Positions 35,112 to 56,457 of a stretch of DNA of 64,000 nt are shown in pieces (the stretch's first letter is position 1; each line of letters starts with the position of its first letter). This DNA is from Nocardia sp. CC227C (GTDB lineage Bacteria; Actinomycetota; Actinomycetes; Mycobacteriales; Mycobacteriaceae), in NCBI RefSeq assembly GCF_030767025.1, contig NZ_JASITE010000006.1, forward strand, positions 310,001-374,000. Reading direction: 5' to 3'. Made by a program: the position numbers and the translations under genes. Below the pieces are notes generated by a model. It was not told where the DNA came from and ran no database searches. It worked only from the letters and a program-made list of their open reading frames with translations.

Positions 35112-35441
35112 CTAGCCGTCCCCCGCCATATCCGCACTGGCCGTGGACAGCGCCGCGGCATAGGCGGCGAGGGCACTGGGCCAGAACTGCTCGAGGTAAT
35201 CGCGGGCATCGGCGAGCCCACGCGGGTCCAGTGAGTACAGGCGGCGGTTGCCCGCCGCCCGCACCATCACCAGGCGGGCCTCGCGCAGCACCTTGAGGTG
35301 CTGGGAGACCGCGGAACTGCTCACCCCGGAGATCGCCGAGAGTTCGCCGACCGAGCGCGGCCCCTGCGGCAGGGCCTCGAAGATGGCGCGACGGGTGGGG
35401 TCGGACAGTGCGACCAGCACCCGAACTCCATTAGCGGGCAC
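35112..35441 (-). CDS. ArsR-family transcriptional regulator
   Basis: 109 residues from GTG at 35441. The winged helix is at about 8-75: VLVALSDPTRRAIFEALPQGPRSVGELSAISGVSSSAVSQHLKVLREARLVMVRAAGNRRLYSLDPRGL. No metal-site cysteines are present, so it is not a classical arsenic sensor; it belongs with the SdpR-like metal-free group. The C-terminal tail is helical. It is divergent from the M23 peptidase gene across 183 nt and converges on GT9. A target cannot be named. Confidence 0.88.
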   Translation of the reverse strand: MPANGVRVLVALSDPTRRAIFEALPQGPRSVGELSAISGVSSSAVSQHLKVLREARLVMVRAAGNRRLYSLDPRGLADARDYLEQFWPSALAAYAAALSTASADMAGDG

Positions 35442-35624
35442 TTACATAGTGTGCTACCCACCCGGCGTGTCGGTCAAGATCGCCCGATTCGCCATTTTCC
35501 AACGTCATTTCAAAATTACCGGCGTGTCGTTATCTAGTTGTGACATACCAACTGGGCTTTTGCGGCGCTGTGACGGTAACGACACGGTTTCGGTTCCGAG
35601 GTTTGCCTCCCGTACGTTCGAGCC

Positions 35625-36305
35625 ATGCCCGTAACCGTTCCGTTATCAAAGGGCCGCGCACTGCGCCGGTACCGGGCCGCTGCAACTCGTGCCGTGGCCG
35701 TCACCGCGATTGCCGGGGCCTCGCTGTCCGTACTCGCCGCCGCCGACCAACGAGTCGACGGCGCCCCCGTCGGGAAGCTCACCGCCGCGCCGCAGCAGGA
35801 GTCGCCCGCCCACGAGATCCGTCCGGTCGCCAATGTCGGCGGTATCGAGATCCCGGATTTCATCCCCGTCCCCCCGCAGGTCGACGATCTGCTCAACGGG
35901 ATGGCCCAGGACCACCGTCCGCGCACCGTGCGACCGGTCGCCGGCCCGCTCAGCTCCGGTTACGGCATGCGCTGGGGTGCCATGCACTCCGGTCTGGACT
36001 TCGCGGACGGCTTGGGCGCGCCGATCGCCGCCGTCACCGACGGCACCGTCATCGAGGCCGGTCCGGCCTCGGGCTTCGGCCTGTGGGTGCGGATCCAGCA
36101 GGACGACGGCACCGTCGGCGTCTACGGCCACATGCAGGACATCCTGGTGTCGGTCGGCCAGCACGTGCGCGCCGGTGACGTGATCGCCACCGTCGGCAGC
36201 CGCGGCTACTCGACCGGCCCGCACCTGCACTACGAGGTGCACACCGACGCCGGTCCGATCGACCCGCACCCGTGGCTGGCCGCCCGCGGCGTGAGCGTCG
36301 GCTGA
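35625..36305 (+). CDS. Secreted M23-family peptidase
   Basis: 226 residues. Residues 1-40 form a long Arg-rich signal peptide (GRALRRYRAAATRAVAVTAIAGASLSVLAAADQ). A linker to about 100 is Pro-rich. Residues about 105-222 are the LytM/M23 domain: SSGYGMRWGAMHSGLDFADGLGAPIAA (first zinc His and Asp), VYGHM and TGPHLHYEVH (H-x-H zinc ligands). All metal residues are intact, so it should cut peptidoglycan stem peptides. It ends at a good hairpin. The 180-nt 5' region is long, but I see no c-di-AMP riboswitch consensus. Confidence 0.93.
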   Translation: MPVTVPLSKGRALRRYRAAATRAVAVTAIAGASLSVLAAADQRVDGAPVGKLTAAPQQESPAHEIRPVANVGGIEIPDFIPVPPQVDDLLNGMAQDHRPRTVRPVAGPLSSGYGMRWGAMHSGLDFADGLGAPIAAVTDGTVIEAGPASGFGLWVRIQQDDGTVGVYGHMQDILVSVGQHVRAGDVIATVGSRGYSTGPHLHYEVHTDAGPIDPHPWLAARGVSVG

Positions 36306-36382
36306 CCGCCCGCACCGAACCGCCGCGGATCGACAGCCGATGAGGGGCTGCCGAAACGATCCGGCGGACAGCTGAATCGACG

Positions 36383-36407
36383 ACACCCCCGGTACCGCCG
36401 GGGGTGT
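36383..36407 (+). terminator. Terminator hairpin after M23 peptidase
   Basis: ACACCCCCGG (36383-36392) pairs perfectly with CCGGGGGTGT (36398-36407) around a 5-nt loop, followed by CCTCAT. It is 78 nt downstream of the M23 stop. Confidence 0.8.
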
Positions 36408-36485
36408 CCTCATACCCGGGTACGAGAGGCGAACGGCTCCGCGGGGGGACCCGGCGCGCGGCAACCCGACCCTAGCGTCGGCCCC

Positions 36486-37568
36486 ATGCTCAGCGCCCCA
36501 CCCGCCGCTCCACCGCTCCTCGGCACCCACCGCCCACACGGGCCGCTGCTGGCGTGCACGGCCGTCATGGCCGTTCTCGTGGTCGCCACGCTGTGCGCCA
36601 TGGTCGTCGACGACCGACAACTGCTCGGCGAATCGATCTGGTGCAAGCCCTTCAAGTTCGGACTCGCCTTCGTCCTCTACACCGCGACGCTGGCGTGGCT
36701 GCTGTCGTTCCCGCATCGGGGCAGTCGCGTCACGTGGTGGATGGGCACGGCCTTCGCCGTCACCGGCATCGTCGATGTCGGATTCATCGTGGTGCAGGCC
36801 GCGCGGGGCACCTTCAGCCACTTCAATACGCAGACCGATGCCGTCAACTCCATCGGGCAGACCGCGTTCATGTTCGGGGTGCTCGGCCTGTTCGGCGCGA
36901 ATCTGGTTATCGCGGTGATGCTTTCGTGGCAGCGGGTCACCGACCGGCCCACCTCGCGGGCCATCTCCGCCGGACTGGGCATCGCGGTGCTCGGCATGGC
37001 GATGGCGTACCTGGTGGGCGGCAGCGGCCGACAGCGGGTCACCGACGCCTACGGCCGTCCGGTGGAACTGGGGGCCGGCCATACCGTCATGCCCGGCGAT
37101 CCCCCGGTGCGCGACGGTGTCGGCGCCGGAGTGCCGGTGCTGCGCTGGAGCACCGAGGGCGGGGATCTGCGCATCCCGCACTTCCTCGGTATGCACGGCA
37201 TCCAACTGCTCATCCTGGCCGCCGTCCTGCTCGCCCGGTACGCGCCGCGGGTGCCGTGGCTGCGCACCGAACGCACCCGCGCCGACATCGTGGGCGTGCT
37301 GGCGCTGTCCTACACCGGCTGCATGGCGGTGCTGCTGTGGCAGGCCCTGCGCGGACAGCCGGTGACCCGCCCCGATACCGCCACGCTGGCCGCGTTCGCC
37401 GTCCTGACGGGCTCGACCGTGGCCGCCCTCGCGCTGGTGCGCGCCCGGGCACGTCGCCCGCGGCCGGTGCTGCCCGAGATCGAGGCCGCGCCGACCGTGC
37501 CCATTCCGGTGGACCGGCTCAGCGCAGCCGTTCGGCGTCGCGGGCCAAGGCCACCAGTTGCGCGGTGA
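36486..37568 (+). CDS. Multi-pass membrane protein of unknown function
   Basis: 360 residues. At least eight hydrophobic segments are visible, at about 18-40, 56-74, 82-103, 118-145, 158-178, 235-254, 268-288 and 298-318. The motif DDRQLLGESIWCKPFKFGLAFVLYTATLAWLLSF (about 42-75) and PHFLGMHGIQLLILAAVLL are typical of a conserved actinobacterial family without known function. The C-terminal 35 residues are Arg/Pro-rich. Its last 50 nt overlap, on the opposite strand, the end of the zinc-finger gene at 37519; both have normal codon use. Confidence 0.78.
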   Translation: MLSAPPAAPPLLGTHRPHGPLLACTAVMAVLVVATLCAMVVDDRQLLGESIWCKPFKFGLAFVLYTATLAWLLSFPHRGSRVTWWMGTAFAVTGIVDVGFIVVQAARGTFSHFNTQTDAVNSIGQTAFMFGVLGLFGANLVIAVMLSWQRVTDRPTSRAISAGLGIAVLGMAMAYLVGGSGRQRVTDAYGRPVELGAGHTVMPGDPPVRDGVGAGVPVLRWSTEGGDLRIPHFLGMHGIQLLILAAVLLARYAPRVPWLRTERTRADIVGVLALSYTGCMAVLLWQALRGQPVTRPDTATLAAFAVLTGSTVAALALVRARARRPRPVLPEIEAAPTVPIPVDRLSAAVRRRGPRPPVAR

Positions 37569-37845
37569 GCGCGGTCAGTTCGACGTGATCCGCGCCCTCG
37601 GCGACGGCGGTGGCCACATCCTCGGCGGCGCAGCGGGCGGCGAACCAGCGGTCGGACAGATCCGATACCTCCTGCGCCGACAGCACCACCGAGTCCTCGG
37701 GAATGCCGGTGCCCTTCACGCTGTTCCGATGTTCGTAGGCGCGCTGGCGGCAGGACTGGCGGCAGTATCGTCGGCGTCGCCCGACCTCGGATTCGCCGAT
37801 CTCCCGACCACACCACAAACACGACGACCCTTGGCGGCGCGACAT
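37519..37845 (-). CDS. Small zinc-finger-like protein
   Basis: 108 residues. Residues 9-34 carry CLWCGREIGESEVGRRRRYC, then RQSCRQRAYEHR: a CxxC...CxxxC site like the small zinc fingers of ribosome- or nucleic-acid-associated proteins. A helical tail follows (about 55-108, QEVSDLSDRWFAARCAAEDVATAVAEGADH). It is a known type of conserved mycobacterial/nocardial protein of unknown role. It lies convergent to the membrane protein gene with a 50-nt tail-to-tail overlap and is divergent from rbpA. Confidence 0.78.
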   Translation of the reverse strand: MSRRQGSSCLWCGREIGESEVGRRRRYCRQSCRQRAYEHRNSVKGTGIPEDSVVLSAQEVSDLSDRWFAARCAAEDVATAVAEGADHVELTALTAQLVALARDAERLR

Positions 37846-37944
37846 GAGTCGAGAGAGTAGCGCTCACCACCGCCCGGATGGGCGAGGGGCACGCCGATAA
37901 CCCGGCCGAGGCCGCAGCGAGTAGAATAGTCGGGTTCTCCCCAC

Positions 37945-37971
37945 GGGAACCGAATCGTCCACCGAAGCGTT
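37945..37971 (+). promoter_or_regulatory. SigR/SigH-type promoter for rbpA
   Basis: GGGAAC (37945-37950), a 17-nt gap, then CGTT (37968-37971). This is the GGGAAY-N16-18-GTT class used by thiol-oxidative-stress sigma factors of actinobacteria. It lies about 64 nt upstream of the rbpA ATG. rbpA of Streptomyces coelicolor is known to be under SigR. Confidence 0.6.
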
Positions 37972-38034
37972 GATGCTCCAGTAAGGCGTCGACACCGAGT
38001 TAACGTTGCCGACAGGCGAGAAGGGACCGCACCC

Positions 38035-38370
38035 ATGGCAGATCGCGTACTCCGAGGCAGTCGGCTCGGAGCGGTGAGCTACGAGACCGACCGCGACCAC
38101 GACCTGGCGCCGCGTCGGATGGCGCGGTACCGGACCGACAACGGTGAGGAATTCGACGTCCCCTTCGCGGACGACGCCGACATCCCGCCGACCTGGCTGT
38201 GCCGCAACGGCCAGGAGGGCGTGCTCCTCGAGGGCACCACGCAGGAGCCCAAGAAGGTCAAGCCGCCGCGCACCCACTGGGACATGCTGCTCGAGCGCCG
38301 CAGCAAGGAGGAGCTCGAGGAGCTGCTCCAGGAGCGGATGGACCTGCTCAAGAACCGTCGCCGCGGCTGA
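38035..38370 (+). CDS. rbpA: RNA polymerase-binding protein RbpA
   Basis: 111 residues; AAGGGA sits 9 nt before the ATG. RbpA binds the housekeeping sigma factor and RNA polymerase, stabilises the open complex and is essential in mycobacteria. The core domain is YETDRDHDLAPRRMARYRTDNGEEFDVPFADDADIPPTWLCRNG (about 17-60). A basic linker (PKKVKPPRTHWDM) and the sigma-interacting helix (LLERRSKEELEELLQERMDLLKNRRR) close the protein. It has a SigR-type promoter and a strong terminator, so it is monocistronic. Confidence 0.97.
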   Translation: MADRVLRGSRLGAVSYETDRDHDLAPRRMARYRTDNGEEFDVPFADDADIPPTWLCRNGQEGVLLEGTTQEPKKVKPPRTHWDMLLERRSKEELEELLQERMDLLKNRRRG

Positions 38371-38383
38371 CGCGTTCCGAACC

Positions 38384-38414
38384 GAAGGCCCCCTCGCGTA
38401 CGCGAGGGGGCCTT
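38384..38414 (+). terminator. rbpA terminator hairpin
   Basis: A 14-bp perfect stem (38385-38398 with 38401-38414) with a 2-nt apparent loop, so the top pairs probably open. It is followed by CGTCGT and lies 14 nt after the rbpA stop. Confidence 0.85.
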
Positions 38415-38529
38415 CGTCGTACTCGTCGTCACCAGCGCGGAAGCGGCGGCCCGCATGCGAGCCGTCCGCCCGCGGTCGAACGAGCGCCGATGTGCGAGCG
38501 GTGCCCGCCCCCGTGCTCAGTGGCTGGGC

Positions 38530-39417
38530 TCAGTGGCTGGCGACCTTGCGGTACTGGATCAGGGCCAGCGGTACCGCGATGGCGAGGATGCCGAGCGAGC
38601 ACAGCACCGCGTATTCGATGCAGTGGTCGGCGGGCCAGCCGTCGGCGGGTACGAAGGTCGGGGGCGCGCCGTTGTCGAAGAGTTTGCGCCCCGCCGCCGA
38701 GACGGCGGTGATGGGATTCCATTCCGCGATGGTGCGCAGCGGGCCGGGCAGCGTCTCGCCGGAGATGAAGGCGGAGGAGATGAAGGTGAGCGGGAAGAGC
38801 CAGATGAGTCCGGCGCTCTGGGCCACCTCCACGCTCGGGGACAGCAGTCCGGTGAGGGCTCCGACCCAGGACATGGCGAAGGCGAACAGCAGGATCACCG
38901 CGAAAGCCAGTACGGCATCGGCGATTCCGCCGTTGATGCGCCAGCCCACCGCGTAGCCGCAGCCGACCATGACGCTCAGCGCGAGGATGTTCACCACCGT
39001 ATCCGACAGGGTGCGGCCCATGAGCACCGCCAGACGCGACATGGGCAGCGTCCGCATCCGGTCGATGATGCCCTTCTGCAGATCGTTCGCCAGCCCGACC
39101 GTGGTGAAGGCCGCGTTGAACGCCACCGTCTGCGTGAAGATTCCGGCCAGCAGGAATTCGCGATACTGGCTGCCGCCCAGGGACGCGCCGAAGATGTAGG
39201 CGAACAGGAAGACGAACATCAGCGGCTGGATGGTGGCGGTCACCAGCAGGGTCGGCACGCGCAGAATGGTGAGCAGGTTCCGGTGGGCCACGATCGCGCT
39301 GTCCCGGAAGACCCGTGGCAGCCAGCCGACGATGGGATGCTCCGGCTCGGTGCGCCCCTCCTTCCCCTTGGCCGCGTCCGCGCTGGGCGCGGGTTCGGTT
39401 GCCACATCGACACTCAT
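38530..39417 (-). CDS. ABC-2 type transporter permease (DrrB-like)
   Basis: 295 residues from ATG at 39417, with GAGGAGGACTGGAT upstream. A 35-residue soluble N-terminus precedes six membrane helices (about 62-82, 94-115, 140-162, 170-195, 203-225, 268-288). The family block LAGIFTQTVAFNAAFTTVGLANDLQKGIIDRMRTLPMSRLAVLMGRTLSD (about 95-145) matches daunorubicin-resistance permeases. It is the last gene of the NRPS operon, and together with the upstream ATPase should export the peptide product or confer self-resistance. Confidence 0.9.
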   Translation of the reverse strand: MSVDVATEPAPSADAAKGKEGRTEPEHPIVGWLPRVFRDSAIVAHRNLLTILRVPTLLVTATIQPLMFVFLFAYIFGASLGGSQYREFLLAGIFTQTVAFNAAFTTVGLANDLQKGIIDRMRTLPMSRLAVLMGRTLSDTVVNILALSVMVGCGYAVGWRINGGIADAVLAFAVILLFAFAMSWVGALTGLLSPSVEVAQSAGLIWLFPLTFISSAFISGETLPGPLRTIAEWNPITAVSAAGRKLFDNGAPPTFVPADGWPADHCIEYAVLCSLGILAIAVPLALIQYRKVASH

Positions 39418-39497
39418 ATCCAGTCCTCCTCGGCCACGACGACTTCGAATCCCCACCCGGTCCCCCTGATATCCCCGCTGCTATCCCCCGCCGTCGG

Positions 39498-40480
39498 TCA
39501 CGACAGCACTTCCTCCTGCACGCCCGTCGGGTGCGGCGCGGGCTTCTTCGCGGATGTGCCCGTGAGCGACAGGAATACGTCGTCGAGGCTGGGCCGGTGC
39601 ACGGACGCGTCGACCACGTGCACGCCCGCGTCGTCGAGCCGCCGCAGCGCTTCGACCATGGTGCGGGTGCCGTCGCCGACCACCACCACGACCTGATCGG
39701 CCCCCTCCTCGTAGGTCGGTTCGCCGATGCCCACCTCGGCCAGCACCTTGCGCGCCGGGGCCGGATCCTGCCCGGCGGCCAGGGTGACGGTCAGCTTGTC
39801 ACCGCCGATGGAGGTCTTGAGTTCGTCCGCGGAGCCGCGGGCGATGACCCGACCGCGGTCGATGACGGTGATCCGGTCGGCGAGCAGGTCGGCTTCCTCC
39901 AGGTACTGGGTGGTGAGCAGCACGGTGGTGCCGTCGTCCACCAGTTCGCCGATGACCCGCCACATATCGAGGCGGGCGCGCGGATCGAGTCCGGTGGTGG
40001 GTTCGTCGAGCACCACCACCGGCGGGCGGGAGACCAGCGCGCCGGCGAGGTCGAGCCGCCGCGCCATACCGCCGGAGTAGGTGCCCGCCCGCCGCCCGGC
40101 CGCGAACTCCAGGCCGAGCGCGCTCAGCAGTTCGCTGGCGCGCCCGGATGCCTGCCGGTGGTTCATGCCGTACAGCCGCGCCACCATGCGCAGATTCTCG
40201 AAGCCGGACAGGTTGGCGTCCACGGCCGCGTACTGCCCGGACAGCCCGAGCCGGGTGCGGACCCGGGCGGGCTCGGCGAGCGCGTCCACGCCCGCCACCT
40301 TCACCGTGCCCGCGCTGGGGCGCAGCAGGGTGGTGACGATGCGGACCGTGGTGGTCTTGCCCGCGCCGTTGGGTCCGAGCAGTCCCATGACGGTCCCGGA
40401 CGGGATCTCCAGGTCGATCCCGTCCAGCACCCGCACCTTGCCGTAGTGCTTGACCAGTCCGGAGATCTCCACCGCGAGAC

Positions 40481-40484
<4 letters not shown>
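39498..40484 (-). CDS. ABC transporter ATP-binding protein (DrrA-like)
   Basis: 328 residues from ATG at 40484; the ATG overlaps the NRPS stop (ATGA). Motifs: Walker [13 protein letters not shown] (about 34-45), Q-loop LSGQYAAVD, signature [15 protein letters not shown] (about 136-150), Walker [15 protein letters not shown] and H-loop replaced by [11 protein letters not shown], as in the DrrA family. The last 90 residues are the DrrA-type C-terminal domain ([12 protein letters not shown]). It pairs with the permease 80 nt downstream. The overlap with the NRPS makes export of the peptide product the likely job. Confidence 0.93.
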
Positions 40485-54106
<13,622 letters not shown>

Positions 54107-54531
54107 CAATCACTCCGTTCTGCCGCTGTTGACGCAACTCCCCGAGCACCGCACCCGACACTGCGACTGCCACGCGCACGCGTGTAGTCGTAGGACGTGA
54201 CCCACGCCCTATGATTCGGAGCATCCCGCCGACCGGACTGGTGGCGATCTCGAGTTGTCCGGCAACGAACCTCGTTGGCGGAGTGGATTATTGAATGGCT
54301 ACTTCACCGCAAATGCAGTGAAAAGCACGCTCTAGCAGTATGAATACCGTTTCCAGCGAGAGAGATCAGCAGCCGTACTGTGAGCTAGCTAACAGCAGGT
54401 GACACTGCGATGGCGGGCTCGGCGGGCGTCCCTCATACGCACCGCCGCCGCGAACGTTCACGGTCGGCTCCGGCTCGGACCGATCGCATCCCGCGCCGGG
54501 CACGGGCCACCGCGGGGGTGGAGCCGGATGG
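54107..54531. other. Non-coding region upstream of the NRPS
   Basis: 425 nt between the NRPS start and the stop of lnt, with no convincing frame. The part from about 54280 to 54400 is clearly more AT-rich than the rest and holds the 18-bp near-palindrome at 54378-54395; it is the best place for the operon promoter. No clear -35/-10 pair or IdeR box could be fixed by eye. Confidence 0.6.
54378..54395. promoter_or_regulatory. 18-bp near-palindrome upstream of NRPS
   Basis: CTGTGAGCTAGCTAACAG: 16 of 18 positions are symmetric, with an exact AGCTAGCT core. It lies about 270 nt upstream of the NRPS start in AT-rich DNA. It shares TAG/CTAAC bases with iron-box (IdeR/DtxR) sites but not their spacing, so the regulator is open. 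Confidence 0.5.
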
Positions 54532-56226
54532 TCATCCGGCTGCGTCCTGGTCGGCCGGCGGCGCGGGGGTGGACGTTCGCCGGCGGATCGCTGCCGCCAC
54601 GAGTGCGGCCGCGGCCAGAATACACAAGACGTACTCCGGCGCGGGGCCGATCCGCGTGGCGAGTGTCGTCCCGGTGCGCAGCGGCATTTCGGCCACCAGC
54701 GCCGCCGGCACGAACTGGGCGGTCTGCTGCTGAATTCGGCCGTCCGCGCCGATCATCGCGCTCACCCCGGTGGTGGCCGAGACCACCAGTGCGCGACCGT
54801 GCTCCACCGCGCGCACCCGTGACATGGCGAGCTGCTGGTAGGTCATCTCGCTCTTGCCGAAAGTGGCGTTGTTGGTGGGCACAGTGAGGATTTCCGCGCC
54901 CGCGCGCAGCGACTGCTCGAAGGCGCGGTCGAAGGCGACCTCATAGCAGGTGGCGACGCCGATCCGCACCGCGCCGTCGGCCGCGGTCGGCACCGACACC
55001 ACGCCGTCACCGGTACCCGGGACGAAATAACCGGCGCGGTCGGCGTATTCGGAGAAGTGCCGGAAGAACTCGCGGTAGGGCAGGTATTCGCCGAAGGGCT
55101 GGATGATCTTCTTGTCGTGGCGGTCGACCGGACCGTTCGCGCCGTCCCACACCATGACCGAATTCGTGGTGGTGCGATCGGAATTGACCAGCACCGCGCC
55201 GACCAGGATCGGAGCCCCGACGGCCGCGGACGCCCGGGTGATCAGGGCGGCGGCGTCGCCGTTGCGCAGCGGATCGATATCCGACGAATTCTCCGGCCAG
55301 ATCACCACATCCGGGCGGGGGACGCGACCGGCGGCCACCTCGCGGGCCAATTCCTCGGTGCGCCTGACGTGATTGTCCAGAACCGCGCGACGCTGGGCAT
55401 TGAAGTCCAGGCCGAGGCGGGGCACGCTGCCCTGGATCGCGGCGACCGTGATCGGCCGGTTGCCGTCCTCCGGGCCGGGCAGCGCGGTCCGGAGGATCAC
55501 TCCGGTGAGTGGAATGATAGCCACAAGCATTGTCGCGGGAATAATCAAGTTCCAGGATATGGGACGCCGTGCTCCCCATCTGGAACGACGCGGAGGGTCG
55601 GCCGACGGGTCCGCACCCGCCCGCGGCCGCCGCACCGCGAGCGCCAGCGCGGCCAGTCCGGTGCCGGTGAGCGCCACCAGGAAACTGACCAGCGGCGCGC
55701 CGCCGAGCATGGCGAACGGCAGGTACCAGCCGTCCCCCTGCCCGAAAGCCAGCCGCCCCCAAGGAAATCCGCCGAACGGGAAACTCGACCGCAGCCACTC
55801 GGTGAGCGACCACCCGGCCGCCACCCACAGCGGCCACCCCGGCAGCCGCCCGACCCACCGCGCGAACACGCCGAACAGCCCCACGTACACCGCGCACACC
55901 GCCGACAGCGCCAGCCACGGCACCGGTCCCACATAGATCCCGGTCCACGGCAGCAGCGGCAGGAAGAACCCCAGCCCCGCCAGCATCCCGTACCCGAATC
56001 CCGCCCGCGCCCGGCCGCTGTCGCGCACCACCAGCGTCAGCACGGCGATGCCGACGGGTGCGAGGAACCACAGCGTCCGCGGCGGAAAACTCACGAACAG
56101 CAGCAGGCCCGCGATGACGGCGGCCGACGACCGCGCCGCCACCGGATACCGCCGCACCGGATTCCCGACACGGCCGACCACCCCACCGGAGCCCACCGCG
56201 TCCGTCACCATCCCGCCATCACCCAC
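54532..56226 (-). CDS. lnt: Apolipoprotein N-acyltransferase
   Basis: 564 residues from GTG at 56226 (AGGG upstream; ATG at 56211 is an alternative). Lnt adds the third acyl chain to the N-terminal Cys of lipoproteins at the membrane. Six to eight hydrophobic helices fill about 30-230, followed by a nitrilase-like domain (about 258-510). The catalytic triad is visible: Glu in IWPENSSD, Lys in RHDKKIIQPFGEYLPYR and Cys in GVATCYEVAFD. A final membrane helix ([13 protein letters not shown]) closes the protein. It precedes the NRPS on the same strand but is 425 nt away, so it is probably a separate unit. Confidence 0.92.
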   Translation of the reverse strand: MGDGGMVTDAVGSGGVVGRVGNPVRRYPVAARSSAAVIAGLLLFVSFPPRTLWFLAPVGIAVLTLVVRDSGRARAGFGYGMLAGLGFFLPLLPWTGIYVGPVPWLALSAVCAVYVGLFGVFARWVGRLPGWPLWVAAGWSLTEWLRSSFPFGGFPWGRLAFGQGDGWYLPFAMLGGAPLVSFLVALTGTGLAALALAVRRPRAGADPSADPPRRSRWGARRPISWNLIIPATMLVAIIPLTGVILRTALPGPEDGNRPITVAAIQGSVPRLGLDFNAQRRAVLDNHVRRTEELAREVAAGRVPRPDVVIWPENSSDIDPLRNGDAAALITRASAAVGAPILVGAVLVNSDRTTTNSVMVWDGANGPVDRHDKKIIQPFGEYLPYREFFRHFSEYADRAGYFVPGTGDGVVSVPTAADGAVRIGVATCYEVAFDRAFEQSLRAGAEILTVPTNNATFGKSEMTYQQLAMSRVRAVEHGRALVVSATTGVSAMIGADGRIQQQTAQFVPAALVAEMPLRTGTTLATRIGPAPEYVLCILAAAALVAAAIRRRTSTPAPPADQDAAG

Positions 56227-56457
56227 GGCCGCACCCTACCCACCGGACTCACCACCGGTGCCACGCACTCCGTCGCCGACGGCCCCGCATTCGCTTCCTC
56301 CGCAGCGTATTCGGCAGGTTCGGAAGACCGCGAGTGCTCGATCCACGGCAGCGACGGCATGTCCTCCATCCACTCGACACACCTCGGAGGCCAGGGCCGC
56401 CGCCGAGCCCGGCAATCCGGCAGGCCACAGCGCGGCGACACCGGGCGGGTGGCGGTG

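Noticed and set aside
35442..35624. c-di-AMP (ydaO) riboswitch before the M23 peptidase
   Set aside because: Such riboswitches precede cell-wall hydrolase genes in actinobacteria, but the conserved sequence blocks are not visible in this 183-nt region.
54378..54395. IdeR/DtxR iron box
   Set aside because: Shares TAG and CTAAC letters, but the spacing and flanks do not fit the 19-bp iron-box consensus, so it is left as an unassigned dyad.
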